From Pollutimonas nitritireducens (lineage in GTDB: Bacteria > Pseudomonadota > Gammaproteobacteria > Burkholderiales > Burkholderiaceae_B): a stretch of DNA of 64,000 bases. Below the pieces are notes generated by a model. That model ran no database searches, was not told where the DNA came from, and saw nothing but the letters and a program-made list of their open reading frames with translations. The translations under genes and the position numbers were made by a program. The stretch spans positions 124,001 to 188,000 of the forward strand of contig NZ_PDNV01000005.1 in the NCBI RefSeq assembly GCF_002849615.1, read 5' to 3'. Below, in pieces: positions 1-12,170 of the stretch (positions are counted from its first letter, which is position 1; every line of letters starts with the position of its first letter).

Positions 1-414
1 CCACATGCACTCATAAGTGGTTTCGGTAAGCCGGCGTGCGAGGATGGAGGGTTCGCCTATGTAGTACATGCGGCTGGTATCACCGAACCATCCGTCCTTG
101 ATGACTGTGACGTCGATGTTCATGATGTCGCCGTTCTTCAGGACCTTGTCGCCCGGTATGCCGTGACAGATCACGTGATTGACCGACGTGCAGATGGAAG
201 CGGGAAAAGGTGTGTAGCCGGGCGGTGCATAGCCAACCGTGGCTGACTCGACTTGAAGTTCGTTGGTGATGTAATCGATGCAAAGCCTGTCCAGCTCAGC
301 GGTGGTGACGCCGGCACGTACATGCGGCTCGAGGAAGTCCAGGGTGGAGGCCGCGGCCTGACAAGCGGCGCGCATTTTATCGAGATCTGCAGGGTCTGTA
401 ACGAGACTACTCAT
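1..414 (-). CDS. map: Type I methionine aminopeptidase, N-terminal part (runs off window)
   Basis: Removes the initiator methionine from nascent proteins in the cytoplasm. Translating the minus strand from the ATG at 414 gives 138 codons open to the window edge, beginning MSSLVTDPADLDKMRAAC. It contains the family segments SVNHVICHGIP (pocket histidine) and GDIMNIDVTVIKDGWFGD, which carries the first metal-binding aspartates, followed by TSRMYYIGEPS. Family members are about 260-270 residues, so roughly half is visible. It is divergent from rpsB, the usual betaproteobacterial arrangement. The 3' end is missing because of the window boundary, not because of damage. Confidence 0.95.
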   Translation of the reverse strand, partial: MSSLVTDPADLDKMRAACQAAASTLDFLEPHVRAGVTTAELDRLCIDYITNELQVESATVGYAPPGYTPFPASICTSVNHVICHGIPGDKVLKNGDIMNIDVTVIKDGWFGDTSRMYYIGEPSILARRLTETTYECMW

Positions 415-420
415 GGTAAC

Positions 421-450
421 TTGAATTAGGTGGGATAAAAATAGTAGAAT
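421..450 (+). promoter_or_regulatory. Candidate sigma-70 promoter for rpsB
   Basis: TTGAAT at 421-426 and TAGAAT at 445-450 are separated by 18 bp, close to the sigma-70 consensus. Transcription would begin near 457, giving a leader of almost 190 nt before rpsB. A second -10-like TATAAC lies at 508-513, without a convincing -35. The assignment is by eye only. Confidence 0.5.
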
Positions 451-455
451 TATGG

Positions 456-481
456 GCTTTCTTAAATTTTATTAAGAAAGC
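456..481 (+). promoter_or_regulatory. Hairpin at the predicted 5' end of the rpsB leader
   Basis: GCTTTCTTAA (456-465) and TTAAGAAAGC (472-481) form a perfect 10-bp stem with a 6-nt loop. It begins at about the predicted transcription start, so it may protect the 5' end of the mRNA. It could instead be a protein-binding palindrome in the map/rpsB divergent region. There is no T-run after it. Confidence 0.45.
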
Positions 482-579
482 GGCTGGCTTCTGAAGTTCT
501 TGGGCATTATAACCCTGGGGCTACTGGCCGCCTTTTGAAAAATCGCGTGCCTGGTTGACTCAGGGTGTTCGCCTTAGCC

Positions 580-597
580 ATTGTGTAATCACACAAT
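580..597 (+). promoter_or_regulatory. Second hairpin in the rpsB leader
   Basis: ATTGTGT (580-586) and ACACAAT (591-597) pair as a 7-bp stem with loop AATC, ending 46 nt before the rpsB start. In E. coli the S2 protein represses its own mRNA through leader structure; a similar role here is inference from position only. Confidence 0.35.
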
Positions 598-643
598 CTG
601 GCGGATGCAGACCTGGCACAAGACCAAACCCTCGGAGAATATT

Positions 644-1393
644 ATGTCGTTAATGCGTGAAATGCTTGAAGCTGGCGTGCACTTTGGCCACCAGACCCGC
701 TACTGGAACCCGAAGATGGCGCCGTACATCTTCGGCCATCGCAACAAGATCCACATCGTCAATCTTGAACAGACTGTCGTCAAGTACCAGGAAGCAGCAA
801 AGTTCGTGCGCCAGATTGCTGCCCGTGGCGGCAACGTTCTATTTGTTGGCACCAAGCGCGCCGCACGCGAATTCGTGGCCGCCGAAGCAGCCCGTTGCGG
901 TATGCCTTATGTCGACAGCCGCTGGCTGGGTGGCATGATGACTAACTTCAAGACGGTCAAGAGCTCGATCAAGCGCCTTAAAGAGATGGAAGTCCAGATT
1001 GCCGACGGCGCCACCGAGCGCATGAGCAAGAAAGAAGCCCTGATGTTCGATCGCGAACTCGAAAAGCTGAACAAGGCCATCGGCGGCATCAAAGACATGA
1101 ACACTCTGCCCGACGCGCTGTTCGTTATCGATGTCGGTTATCACAAAATTGCTATCGCAGAAGCCAAGACCCTGGGTATACCGGTCGTCGCCGTAGTCGA
1201 TACCAATCACTCGCCCGACGGCGTGGAATACATCATTCCTGGTAACGATGACTCAGCCAAGGCCATTGCGCTGTACGCCCGCGGCATGGCAGACGCTGTA
1301 CTGGAAGGTCGGGAACAGAACCTGAACGGTCTGGTCGAAGAAATTGCCGAAGGCGACGAAGAGTTCGTCGAAGTCGAGCAAGAGCGCGAGTAA
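644..1393 (+). CDS. rpsB: 30S ribosomal protein S2
   Basis: Structural protein of the small ribosomal subunit, needed for late 30S assembly and S1 binding. The 249-residue product starts [20 protein letters not shown] and holds the S2 signatures [30 protein letters not shown] and [19 protein letters not shown], ending in the usual acidic tail. The frame is open upstream to 581, but the start at 644 matches the family N-terminus and has GGAG about 7 nt upstream. First gene of the long translation and envelope block; the S2-EF-Ts pairing is near universal in bacteria. Confidence 0.98.
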   Translation: MSLMREMLEAGVHFGHQTRYWNPKMAPYIFGHRNKIHIVNLEQTVVKYQEAAKFVRQIAARGGNVLFVGTKRAAREFVAAEAARCGMPYVDSRWLGGMMTNFKTVKSSIKRLKEMEVQIADGATERMSKKEALMFDRELEKLNKAIGGIKDMNTLPDALFVIDVGYHKIAIAEAKTLGIPVVAVVDTNHSPDGVEYIIPGNDDSAKAIALYARGMADAVLEGREQNLNGLVEEIAEGDEEFVEVEQERE

Positions 1394-1484
1394 GCGCGAC
1401 GACCGTCCCGGTCGTACTGCCAGGCCGGGCCAGGAGTTTGCTGTCATCAGGCGGCAAGAACCTGATCGTATCGTTGTGCACCTG

Positions 1485-1511
1485 CCCCGGCTATGCCGGG
1501 GAGTGTTTTAG
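1485..1511 (+). terminator. Intrinsic terminator or attenuator between rpsB and tsf
   Basis: CCCCGGC (1485-1491) and GCCGGGG (1495-1501) form a 7-bp GC-only stem with a TAT loop, followed by AGTGTTTTAG. This is a good rho-independent terminator shape, and it sits between two genes that are normally co-transcribed. Partial termination would lower tsf relative to rpsB. Confidence 0.6.
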
Positions 1512-1528
1512 TGAACTGGAGAAAAAAA

Positions 1529-3218
<1,690 letters not shown>

Positions 3219-3231
3219 TAAAGGAACAATT

Positions 3232-3792
3232 ATGAGTCTTTCTGAAGTCAGAAAATCGACTGAATCACGCATGGTCAAGTCGCTTGAAACGCTCAAGGTC
3301 GCCTTGTCCAAAATTCGCACAGGTCGCGCTCACGCCGGCATACTGGACCACATTATGGTGGAGTACTATGGGTCGCCAGTGCCTATCAGCCAAGTTGCCA
3401 ATGTCAATCTGGTGGATGCGCGCACGATCAATGTGCAGGTATGGGAAAAGAACATGGCCGGCCCGGTGGAAAAGGCCATCCGTGATTCCGACCTGGGCTT
3501 GAATCCCATTTCCATGGGCGACAGCATACGTGTACCCATGCCGGCGCTTACCGAGGAGCGGCGACGCGACCTGGCCAAGGTTGTGCGCACCGAGGGCGAG
3601 GACGCCAAGATTGCCGTGCGCAATTTACGTCGTGATGCCAACGATACGCTCAAAAAGTTGGTCAAGGAAAAGGAAATTTCGGAAGACGACGAGCGTCGCA
3701 TGCAGGACGAGGTCCAGAAGCTTACCGACAAGCATGTCATTGATATCGATAAACTCGTTGCTCAGAAAGAAGCCGAAATCATGACGGTCTGA
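3232..3792 (+). CDS. frr: Ribosome recycling factor
   Basis: Splits post-termination ribosomes together with EF-G. The 186-residue protein has the expected length and family motifs: [15 protein letters not shown] in domain [17 protein letters not shown] in domain [19 protein letters not shown] and the C-terminal helix with [15 protein letters not shown]. The ATG at 3232 has AAAGGA upstream. It lies directly behind pyrH and ahead of uppS, probably in the same transcript. Confidence 0.97.
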   Translation: MSLSEVRKSTESRMVKSLETLKVALSKIRTGRAHAGILDHIMVEYYGSPVPISQVANVNLVDARTINVQVWEKNMAGPVEKAIRDSDLGLNPISMGDSIRVPMPALTEERRRDLAKVVRTEGEDAKIAVRNLRRDANDTLKKLVKEKEISEDDERRMQDEVQKLTDKHVIDIDKLVAQKEAEIMTV

Positions 3793-3816
3793 ACGTCATT
3801 GTCACCGAACTCTTAC

Positions 3817-4575
<759 letters not shown>

Positions 4576-4591
4576 ACGCGGAGTCCTCCCT

Positions 4592-5455
4592 ATGTTGAAG
4601 CAGCGCATCATAACGGCGATTGTCTTGCTCGCGGTATTGCTCGGGGCCCTGTTGGCCCCGGGACCCTGGCCCATTGTCCTACTATTTACGATCATCGCCG
4701 CGTGCGCCCTCTGGGAATGGCTCAGGCTCACCCTGCCTGGCGGAGGTTCCCAACTACCCGTGGCGCTGGCTGTGTTTACATCAGTGATTCTGCTGGTTGT
4801 GGCGCGGCAATGGCTTTCTTCGGAACCAGCGCCATGGTCTTTACATACGCAAAGCTTGCTCAACCGGTGGCTGATTCCTGGCATGGCCGCCATCTGGGTC
4901 GTTGCCGCCACGAGTTTGGTAGTACAGGGGCAGACCAAGGTGCGTACTCATGGCGCCTGGCTCAGCATGTTCGGCGTATTAGCCATTCTCGCCGTCTGGG
5001 CTGCACTTGTGCAGCTCTTTCTTGCCTATGGCGCCTGGTTCCTGGTATCGCTGCTCGCTCTGATCTGGTTCGCCGACATTGCCGCCTACTTCACGGGCAA
5101 GGCGCTGGGGAAACACAAGCTTGCGCCCCGCATCAGCCCTGGGAAAACCTGGGAAGGGGCCATCGGCGGGGTGGTTGCAGCGACAGTGTGGGTATGGGCA
5201 TCCACCTTTTGGCCGGGAAGTTTCGGCGCAGTCCTATCCCAACGCTGGCCTTGGTGGGGGGTGTTGCTGATTGCGGTATTCCTGGCTGCACTGTCCATCG
5301 TCGGCGATTTGTTCGAGTCCTTGTTGAAGCGGCGTGCCGCGGTCAAGGACTCCAGCCATTTGCTGCCCGGGCATGGCGGCGTCTACGATCGCATTGACGC
5401 GCTGTTGCCTGTGGCGCCTCTGGCATTCCTGCTGGTAGAGGTGTTGCCTCGATGA
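4592..5455 (+). CDS. cdsA: Phosphatidate cytidylyltransferase
   Basis: Integral membrane enzyme making CDP-diacylglycerol from phosphatidic acid and CTP, the precursor of all phospholipids. The 287-residue protein has about eight hydrophobic segments and the CdsA signature near the C-terminus, [18 protein letters not shown] followed by VYDRIDALL, preceded by [13 protein letters not shown]. The ATG at 4592 follows a GGAG site. Its stop overlaps the dxr start by 4 nt (ATGA), implying translational coupling. Confidence 0.96.
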   Translation: MLKQRIITAIVLLAVLLGALLAPGPWPIVLLFTIIAACALWEWLRLTLPGGGSQLPVALAVFTSVILLVVARQWLSSEPAPWSLHTQSLLNRWLIPGMAAIWVVAATSLVVQGQTKVRTHGAWLSMFGVLAILAVWAALVQLFLAYGAWFLVSLLALIWFADIAAYFTGKALGKHKLAPRISPGKTWEGAIGGVVAATVWVWASTFWPGSFGAVLSQRWPWWGVLLIAVFLAALSIVGDLFESLLKRRAAVKDSSHLLPGHGGVYDRIDALLPVAPLAFLLVEVLPR

Positions 5456-6654
5456 CGCACCAACAGATATGTGTGCTCGGTTCTACGGGTTCAATCGGCG
5501 AGAACACCCTGGATGTCATTGCAAGACACCCCGACACCATGTCGGTGTACGCCCTGAGTGCACATAGCCGGATCGAGCGATTGGCCGAACAGGCTCTGGC
5601 TACACGAGCCAAGGTGGTTGTCGTGCCGTCGGATTCAGCCCGCAGCCGATTTCTGCTCGCCTGGACGGGGCCTGGGCCCGTACCGGAACTGCGCGTCGGC
5701 AGCCAGGCACTTGCCGATACGGCAGCCGATCCTCTGGTCACCACGGTAATGGCTGCAATTGTCGGCGCGGCCGGGCTCCCAGCGGCGCTGTCCGCGGCGA
5801 AATCAGGCAAGCGTGTCTTGCTTGCCAATAAAGAAGCGCTGGTCGCCGCGGGTGGCTTGTTCATGCGGGCCGTCCGCGAAAATGGGGCCGAACTGCTTCC
5901 TATAGACAGCGAACACAACGCCATCTTCCAGTGCATGCCTCAAGGCAGCAGGGCTGCCGCGCCCACTACGCCAGCCAAAGGTGTCCGACGCCTGCTGCTC
6001 ACCGCATCGGGTGGGCCGTTTCGCACGACCCCGCTGGCCCAGTTGCCAGACGTCACTCCAGACCAAGCCTGTGCGCATCCCAACTGGAGCATGGGCCGCA
6101 AGATTTCCGTCGACTCTGCAACCATGCTCAACAAAGGCCTGGAAGTCATCGAAGCTCATTGGCTGTTTGCCATGCCGGTGAATCAGATCCAGGTCGTCGT
6201 GCATCCGCAGAGCATGGTGCACTCGATGGTCGAATACGAAGATGGCTCTATCCTGGCCCAGATAGGCCAGCCGGACATGCGCACGCCCATTGCTTACGGC
6301 CTGGGATTTCCCGAGCGTATTAATAGCGGCGTGGGTCTGCTGGCCTTGACCGCCCTGGGCCGCCTCGATTTCGAAGAGCCGGATTTCGATCGGTTCCCTT
6401 GCCTGCGTTTATCCTTTGATGCGCTCCGGTCCGGCCAGGCCGCCTGCGTGGCGCTTAACGCCGCGAATGAAGTCGCCGTAGACTGCTTTTTGAACGGACA
6501 GATTCGCTATACTGAAATCGCTGGCGTGATCGAAGACTGCCTGGACCGAATGGAGGGCATGTCTCATCCAGAACTGTCGACGCTCGACGACGTCCTGGCG
6601 CTGGATGCCCAGGCTCGCAGCATAGCCACCGGGCTCTGCCACCTCCAAGGTTAG
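5452..6654 (+). CDS. dxr: 1-deoxy-D-xylulose 5-phosphate reductoisomerase
   Basis: Second enzyme of the MEP isoprenoid pathway, converting DXP to MEP with NADPH and a divalent metal; it feeds uppS. The 400-residue protein begins with the NADPH-binding [15 protein letters not shown] and has [15 protein letters not shown], the metal-site [13 protein letters not shown], and [20 protein letters not shown] followed by the flexible-loop region. Length is normal. It starts inside the cdsA stop codon and is followed 23 nt later by rseP. Confidence 0.97.
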   Translation: MTHQQICVLGSTGSIGENTLDVIARHPDTMSVYALSAHSRIERLAEQALATRAKVVVVPSDSARSRFLLAWTGPGPVPELRVGSQALADTAADPLVTTVMAAIVGAAGLPAALSAAKSGKRVLLANKEALVAAGGLFMRAVRENGAELLPIDSEHNAIFQCMPQGSRAAAPTTPAKGVRRLLLTASGGPFRTTPLAQLPDVTPDQACAHPNWSMGRKISVDSATMLNKGLEVIEAHWLFAMPVNQIQVVVHPQSMVHSMVEYEDGSILAQIGQPDMRTPIAYGLGFPERINSGVGLLALTALGRLDFEEPDFDRFPCLRLSFDALRSGQAACVALNAANEVAVDCFLNGQIRYTEIAGVIEDCLDRMEGMSHPELSTLDDVLALDAQARSIATGLCHLQG

Positions 6655-6677
6655 TAGCGCCGTTTTCCAGGAACTCC

Positions 6678-8012
6678 ATGCTTTTCACTTTGCTCGCTTT
6701 TGCCATCGCACTCGGCGTGCTGATTACTTTTCATGAATTGGGCCATTACTGGGTCGCGCGTTGCTGCGGGGTTCGGATACTGCGCTTTTCGGTGGGCTTT
6801 GGCAAAGTACTCGTGCGTCGCACCGATCGGCATGGAACCGAATGGGCAGTGTCCGCAATCCCCTTGGGCGGCTATGTCAAAATGCTCGACGACGCGCCTC
6901 AGGACGGCACGGCGCAAGAGGCCGCGGGCGCCTTCAACAATAAATCGCTGATTCAACGCAGCGCGATCGTGCTGGCCGGCCCCGTGGCCAACCTCGTACT
7001 GGCCGCATTGCTGTATACCGCATTGGGTTTGGCCGGAACCAACGAGCCCGCCGCCATTCTCGGTGCCCCGCCACCCAGCACGACCGCGGCACAGGCCGGG
7101 TTCCAGGCGGGTGACCGCATCATGAGCATCAATGATGAACCGATTCAATCCTGGAGCGAAGCCCGTTGGCAGTTGCTCGACGCGCTCACCAGCGGAGGCG
7201 AGGCCCGGATACAGGTGAACACCATTTCAGGCGGGTCGCGGGAACGCCACCTGATTTTGCCGCCAGCCACGATAGAGCCAGAAGGTTCCGACCTCATGGC
7301 GGACGCTGGCCTGATGCTGGCCACTCCGCGTCCACTCATCAATAAGATCACACCGGGCGGCGCTGGAGAGCAGGCGGGCCTGCGCAATGGTGACGTGGTC
7401 ATCGCCCTCGGGTCGCTCAACGAGCCGACGGCCAGTACCGTGGTGAGCGAGATCCGTAATCGTGCAGGCCAAGCGCTGCCAATAACGGTTCTCCGGGACG
7501 GTGCTCCTGTCACGCTGACCATCACGCCACATGCCCAAGCTGCAGACGATGGCGCGACAATAGGGCGGATAGGAGTTTTGCTGGGTGCCGACTTTCCAAT
7601 GGTGACAGTGCGCTACGGCCTTTTCGAAAGTCTGGGCCGCGGGATTGCCAGGACCGTGGATACGGCATGGTTCTCGCTGAAAATGATGGGACGCATGGTG
7701 ACCGGGGATGTTTCGCTGCGCAATGTCAGCGGTCCGGTTACCATCGCGGACTACGCAGGCCAGACCGCGCGCATTGGATTGGCTGCCTACGTTGGGTTTC
7801 TCGCACTGATCAGTGTTAGTATCGGCGTGTTAAATTTGCTGCCCGTGCCCATGCTGGATGGCGGTCATCTGATGTTCTACATCATAGAGGCGATCCGGGG
7901 CAAGCCGATACCCGACAAATGGCTGGAAAGCAGTCAACGTATCGGCCTTGGTTTGCTGGCAGGCTTGATGGGCCTGGCATTTTTCAATGATTTTTCCCGC
8001 CTTTTCACATAG
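6678..8012 (+). CDS. rseP: Site-2 intramembrane metalloprotease RseP
   Basis: Inner-membrane zinc protease that cleaves anti-sigma factors such as RseA after the first cut, releasing the envelope-stress sigma factor, and clears signal-peptide remnants. The 444-residue protein has the zinc motif HELGH in the first membrane segment (about residue 20), two periplasmic PDZ domains (about 110-290) and the second active-site motif NLLPVPMLDGGHL near residue 390. Located between dxr and bamA, as in most proteobacteria, linking stress sensing to outer-membrane assembly. Confidence 0.96.
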   Translation: MLFTLLAFAIALGVLITFHELGHYWVARCCGVRILRFSVGFGKVLVRRTDRHGTEWAVSAIPLGGYVKMLDDAPQDGTAQEAAGAFNNKSLIQRSAIVLAGPVANLVLAALLYTALGLAGTNEPAAILGAPPPSTTAAQAGFQAGDRIMSINDEPIQSWSEARWQLLDALTSGGEARIQVNTISGGSRERHLILPPATIEPEGSDLMADAGLMLATPRPLINKITPGGAGEQAGLRNGDVVIALGSLNEPTASTVVSEIRNRAGQALPITVLRDGAPVTLTITPHAQAADDGATIGRIGVLLGADFPMVTVRYGLFESLGRGIARTVDTAWFSLKMMGRMVTGDVSLRNVSGPVTIADYAGQTARIGLAAYVGFLALISVSIGVLNLLPVPMLDGGHLMFYIIEAIRGKPIPDKWLESSQRIGLGLLAGLMGLAFFNDFSRLFT

Positions 8013-8065
8013 AGGCATTGTGCCTTACAATCTCTCACCAATCATTCCCCCAAGGATCCTCCAGG

Positions 8066-10408
8066 ATGTCGTTTAGCCGGAAATTCCCATTTGCCAAGCG
8101 CGCCATGCCCGTTTTGCTGGCAGCTATGCTTCTCCCCAGCCTTGCGAGCGCCTTTTCGCCATTCGTGGTGCGCGACATCCAGGTCAATGGCATCCAGCGT
8201 GTCGATGCCGGTACGGTATTCAGCTACCTTCCGGTCAAGGTGGGAGAGCAATTCACCGAAGCGCAGGCCAGCGAAGCCATTCAGCGTCTGTATGCCACTG
8301 GTTTCTTCAGCGATGTCAAAATCGATACTGTCAATAATGTGCTGGTCGTGTCGGTCAAAGAAAGACCGACCATTGCGTCCGTGACGTTCAACGGCATGCA
8401 CGAATTCGACCCCAAAGCCATCACCAAATCGCTGGGCCAGGTCGGTTTCGGCCAAGGCCGCGTATTCGATCGTTCAATGTTGGAACGCGCTGAATTCGAA
8501 CTCAAGCAGCAGTACCTGTCCAAAGGCAAGTACGGCGTTGAAATCAACCCCATCATCACTCCGCTGCCACGTAACCGGGTTGGCGTCAGCTTCGACGTAT
8601 TCGAAGGCGACCTGGCGAAGATAAAGCAGATCAATATCGTCGGCAACGAGACCTTCTCAGAAGGAACCTTGCTTGATGAAATGGAACTCACCGATTCCGG
8701 CATGATGACCTGGTACACAGGTACAGACAAATATTCGCGCGAAAAGCTCGAAGGTGATATCGAACGTGTCCGCTCCTTCTACCTTGACCGCGGCTATCTT
8801 GAATATTCGGCCGAACCGCCACAGGTCACCATTTCGCCCGACCGCCAGGACATCTTCGTTACCCTGACTATCCACGAGGGCGAACCCTACACGCTGCGCA
8901 GCGTGAAGCTGGCGGGCGATCTTCTCGGGCTCGACGCGAACATACAACCGCTCCTGCAAGTGAAGGAAGGCGAAAAGTTTTCCGCAACGAAAACCAACGC
9001 AACGGTAAAAGCGATTACAGAATATCTCGGCAGCCTTGGCTATGCGTTTGCCAACGTGAATCCCAATCCGGTGCTTGATCGCGAAAGCCACGAGGCCGAT
9101 CTGACCTTTTATGTCGATCCCGGCCGGCGTGTCTACGTTCGACGCATCCAGATCGGTGGAAACACGCGTACGCGGGACGAGGTCATTCGTCGCGAAATGC
9201 GCCAGCAGGAGGCGGCCTGGTACGATTCCTCCAACATCAAGTCGTCGCGTGACCGTGTCGATCGCCTGGGCTATTTCAACGACGTCAATGTCCGCACTAC
9301 GCCAGTCGCGGGATCACCCGACCAGGTCGATGTCAACGTGGACGTGAAGGAAAAACCCACCGGCTTGATCAATCTGGGCGTGGGCTATGGCTCGACCGAC
9401 AAAGTCATTTTATCGGCGGGTGTCAGTCAGGATAATATTTTCGGCAGTGGCAACACCTTGTCCTTGCAGGTCAATACCAGCAAGACCAACCGCGCGGCTA
9501 TTCTTTCACATACCGATCCATACTGGACACGGGATGGAATCAGTAAAACCACATCACTGTATTACCGCCGCACCACGCCTTACGATAGCGATAACGCCTA
9601 CGGCGACTACGAAGTCACGGCCATAGGTGGCGGCCTGAACTTCGGCGTACCCATTTCCGAATATGATCGCATTTTCACGGGCGTCAGCTTCGAACATAAC
9701 AAGCTGGGCCGCCTGAATGAGAATACACCTCTAGCGTACGAGGAATATAAGAACGAATATGGCGAGGGCACGAACTCGTTAATTTTCAATCTGGGCTGGT
9801 CGAAAGACACACGCGATAGCGCTCTTGCACCGACGCGTGGCAGCTACACGCGCCTTTCCGGTGATCTGTCCACTGGTGATCTGCGCTATTACATGCTTAG
9901 CGCGCAGCAGCAATATTACCTACCATTGGGCAAAGCCTATACGTTGGCATTCAATGGCCTTGCCGACTGGGGTAAGTCCTATGGTGGCAAATCGTATCCG
10001 GTCATCAAGAACATATATGGTGGGGGCATCGGATCAGTGCGCGGCTACGAAGGGGCGTCGCTGGGCGGGCGTGACGAACGTACAAATGATTACCTTGGAG
10101 GTTCCCGACGGGTTGTAGGCAGTATACAGTTGTACTTGCCGTTCCCCGGGGCGACGCGTGACCGTACCTTGCGCTGGTTCCTGTTCACCGATGCGGGCCA
10201 AGTCACAACAACCGGCAGCTCCGAATGTGCTCGCGGACCTAGCAATAATCGCGCGGAAGATCCATGCGGTTGGAAATATTCGGCTGGTGTCGGTTTATCG
10301 TGGCAGTCGCCACTGGGTCCGCTGCAGTTATCTTACGGGCGCGCGCTCAATGCCAAGCCGGGCGATGACAAACAGGCCTTCCAGTTCCAGATCGGTACAG
10401 GTTTCTGA
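8066..10408 (+). CDS. bamA: Outer membrane protein assembly factor BamA
   Basis: Omp85-family core of the BAM complex that folds beta-barrels into the outer membrane. The 780-residue product has a signal peptide (LLPSLASA, then FSPFVVRDIQVNGIQRVDAG starting POTRA1), five POTRA repeats to about residue 425, and a C-terminal 16-strand barrel with the lid-lock region GGIGSVRGYE and a terminal phenylalanine (FQIGTGF), the usual BAM recognition end. The ATG at 8066 is preceded by GGATCCTCCAGG. Followed by its partner chaperone skp, then lipid A genes. Confidence 0.97.
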   Translation: MSFSRKFPFAKRAMPVLLAAMLLPSLASAFSPFVVRDIQVNGIQRVDAGTVFSYLPVKVGEQFTEAQASEAIQRLYATGFFSDVKIDTVNNVLVVSVKERPTIASVTFNGMHEFDPKAITKSLGQVGFGQGRVFDRSMLERAEFELKQQYLSKGKYGVEINPIITPLPRNRVGVSFDVFEGDLAKIKQINIVGNETFSEGTLLDEMELTDSGMMTWYTGTDKYSREKLEGDIERVRSFYLDRGYLEYSAEPPQVTISPDRQDIFVTLTIHEGEPYTLRSVKLAGDLLGLDANIQPLLQVKEGEKFSATKTNATVKAITEYLGSLGYAFANVNPNPVLDRESHEADLTFYVDPGRRVYVRRIQIGGNTRTRDEVIRREMRQQEAAWYDSSNIKSSRDRVDRLGYFNDVNVRTTPVAGSPDQVDVNVDVKEKPTGLINLGVGYGSTDKVILSAGVSQDNIFGSGNTLSLQVNTSKTNRAAILSHTDPYWTRDGISKTTSLYYRRTTPYDSDNAYGDYEVTAIGGGLNFGVPISEYDRIFTGVSFEHNKLGRLNENTPLAYEEYKNEYGEGTNSLIFNLGWSKDTRDSALAPTRGSYTRLSGDLSTGDLRYYMLSAQQQYYLPLGKAYTLAFNGLADWGKSYGGKSYPVIKNIYGGGIGSVRGYEGASLGGRDERTNDYLGGSRRVVGSIQLYLPFPGATRDRTLRWFLFTDAGQVTTTGSSECARGPSNNRAEDPCGWKYSAGVGLSWQSPLGPLQLSYGRALNAKPGDDKQAFQFQIGTGF

Positions 10409-10470
10409 TTCCCGCCATTTAATGGCACAATAGCTTTTTTATCTCTGCTACATTGCAAGGTAGATTTTCC

Positions 10471-11025
10471 ATGAAGTCTCAATTAGCTTTAAACGTTTCT
10501 GCTTTAACCCGTAATATCGGCCGTGGCAATCGTGCACTCGTCCTGGCTGTGGCCTTGGGCGCAAGCGCCATGGCAGCGGCGCCTGTTTATGCCCAGTCGA
10601 CCAAAATCGGCTTCGTTAGCACAGAACGCATCCTGCGAGACTCCAAACCCGCCAAGGCAGCACAATCCAAAATTGAAGCCGAATTCAAGCGCCGCGATGA
10701 CGAATTGCAGAAAATGGCCACCAGCCTGCGCTCCCAAGCACAGAAATTCGACAAAGACGCACCGGTTCTATCCGAATCAGAGCGCGTCAAGCGACAGCGT
10801 CAACTAGCTGATCTCGATTCGGACCTGCAACGCAAGCGCCGCGAATTCCAGGAAGATTTCAATCGACGCCGCAACGAAGAGTTCTCCAGCATTGTCGAAA
10901 AGGCCGACGCCGCGATCAAGAAAATTGCAGAGCAGCAAGGCTATGACCTGATTGTCCAGGATGCGGTTACGGTAAGCCCCAAGGTAGATATCACTGACCA
11001 GGTCATGAAAGCACTGGGCGGCTAA
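10471..11025 (+). CDS. skp: Periplasmic chaperone Skp (OmpH family)
   Basis: Holds unfolded outer-membrane proteins in the periplasm on their way to BamA. 184 residues: a signal peptide ending AAAPVYAQ, then STKIGFVSTERILRDSKPAK (start of the OmpH domain), a highly charged coiled-coil arm (about residues 60-135) and a C-terminal EQQGYDLIVQDAVTVSPKVD strand. The frame is open back to a TTG at 10453, but the ATG at 10471 gives a normal signal peptide. In the 62-nt gap before it, GCCA/TGGC repeats around TTTAA and a later T6 make only a weak terminator-like element. Confidence 0.94.
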   Translation: MKSQLALNVSALTRNIGRGNRALVLAVALGASAMAAAPVYAQSTKIGFVSTERILRDSKPAKAAQSKIEAEFKRRDDELQKMATSLRSQAQKFDKDAPVLSESERVKRQRQLADLDSDLQRKRREFQEDFNRRRNEEFSSIVEKADAAIKKIAEQQGYDLIVQDAVTVSPKVDITDQVMKALGG

Positions 11026-11030
11026 CTTCA

Positions 11031-12131
11031 ATGCCGGTATTGCTAGCTCCTGATCAGGCGCCCACTCTTCACGAACTCCTTGCCGAAGCGAACACCGTCG
11101 GTCTGGACTGCAAACCGGTCGATACCAGCAACGAATCCGAGCCGCGCATCCAGGGGCTGGGTTCGTTGACGTCCGCGGGACGTACCGAGATCAGCTTTCT
11201 GTCCAATCCTAAGTTGCGAAATCAACTGTCCGATTGCAAGGCGGCAGCAGTCATCATGACCGACGCCGATTACCAAACGCTCGACATCGAAAATCGGTCA
11301 TACCGTGTTGTGCTTTGCAGTCAGCCTTACCTGATGTATGCCTTGTTGGCACAATGGTTCGACCAACGTAGAATCAGCCGCCTGGAAACAGGGATACACC
11401 CAACCGCCATCGTTGCCTCCAGCGCCGCCGTGGCCGCCAGCGTCAGTATCGGACCCTATTGCGTCATTGAAGAGGGAGCCCGTATCGGGCAGGGCACGCG
11501 GGTGGGTGCTCACTGTACAATCGGTGCGAATTCGGTATTGGGTAAAGACTGCCTGCTGCATGCGCGGGTAACGCTCTACCATAATGTCACAATTGGTGAT
11601 CGAGCGATTCTTCATTCGGGCTCGGTGTTCGGTGCCGATGGTTTCGGGTTTGCGCCCGATCCTCATAACGCTGCAGGAGCCTGGGCCAAGATCGCCCAGA
11701 TCGGTGGGGTGGTTCTTGGGAATGATGTCGAAATCGGAGCCAACACCACGGTAGACCGTGGCGCGCTCGAAAATACACTGGTTGGCAACGGCGTCAAGCT
11801 GGACAACCAGATAATGATCGGACATAACGTCCAGATCGGCGACCATACCGCCATGGCAGCCTGTGTAGGCGTTGCAGGCTCGACCATCATAGGACAACGC
11901 TGCACTATAGCTGGCGCCGCCATGCTGTCGGGCCATCTCGTGCTGGGCGACGACGTCCACGTATCGGGCGGTACTGCCGTCACCTCCAATATCAGTACTC
12001 CGGGGCGTTATACCGGGGTCTATCCGTTTGCCGAACACAGCCAGTGGCAGCGCAACGCCGCGGTCTTATCTCAACTGGCTCAGTTGCGTCGTCGCCTGCG
12101 GGCGATCGAAAAAGCGCAAAACAATCAGTAA
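11031..12131 (+). CDS. lpxD: UDP-3-O-(3-hydroxyacyl)glucosamine N-acyltransferase
   Basis: Third step of lipid A synthesis: adds the second hydroxyacyl chain from acyl-ACP. The 366-residue protein has an N-terminal uridine-binding domain (about 1-110, with ISFLSNPKLRNQL), then a left-handed beta-helix of hexapeptide repeats, the FGADGFGFAPD segment and the catalytic-histidine region IMIGHNVQIGDHTAMAA, plus a helical C-terminus. It starts 5 nt after skp and is followed by fabZ-lpxA-lpxB, a standard lipid A cluster. Confidence 0.97.
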   Translation: MPVLLAPDQAPTLHELLAEANTVGLDCKPVDTSNESEPRIQGLGSLTSAGRTEISFLSNPKLRNQLSDCKAAAVIMTDADYQTLDIENRSYRVVLCSQPYLMYALLAQWFDQRRISRLETGIHPTAIVASSAAVAASVSIGPYCVIEEGARIGQGTRVGAHCTIGANSVLGKDCLLHARVTLYHNVTIGDRAILHSGSVFGADGFGFAPDPHNAAGAWAKIAQIGGVVLGNDVEIGANTTVDRGALENTLVGNGVKLDNQIMIGHNVQIGDHTAMAACVGVAGSTIIGQRCTIAGAAMLSGHLVLGDDVHVSGGTAVTSNISTPGRYTGVYPFAEHSQWQRNAAVLSQLAQLRRRLRAIEKAQNNQ

Positions 12132-12170
12132 TCGTATCGTACGATTCAAGCACGCAGGATATAAACAAAG

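Noticed and set aside
10409..10470. Terminator between bamA and skp
   Set aside because: The GCCA/TGGC stem is only 4 bp with a realistic loop, and the T-run is 8 nt away, so a terminator call is not justified.
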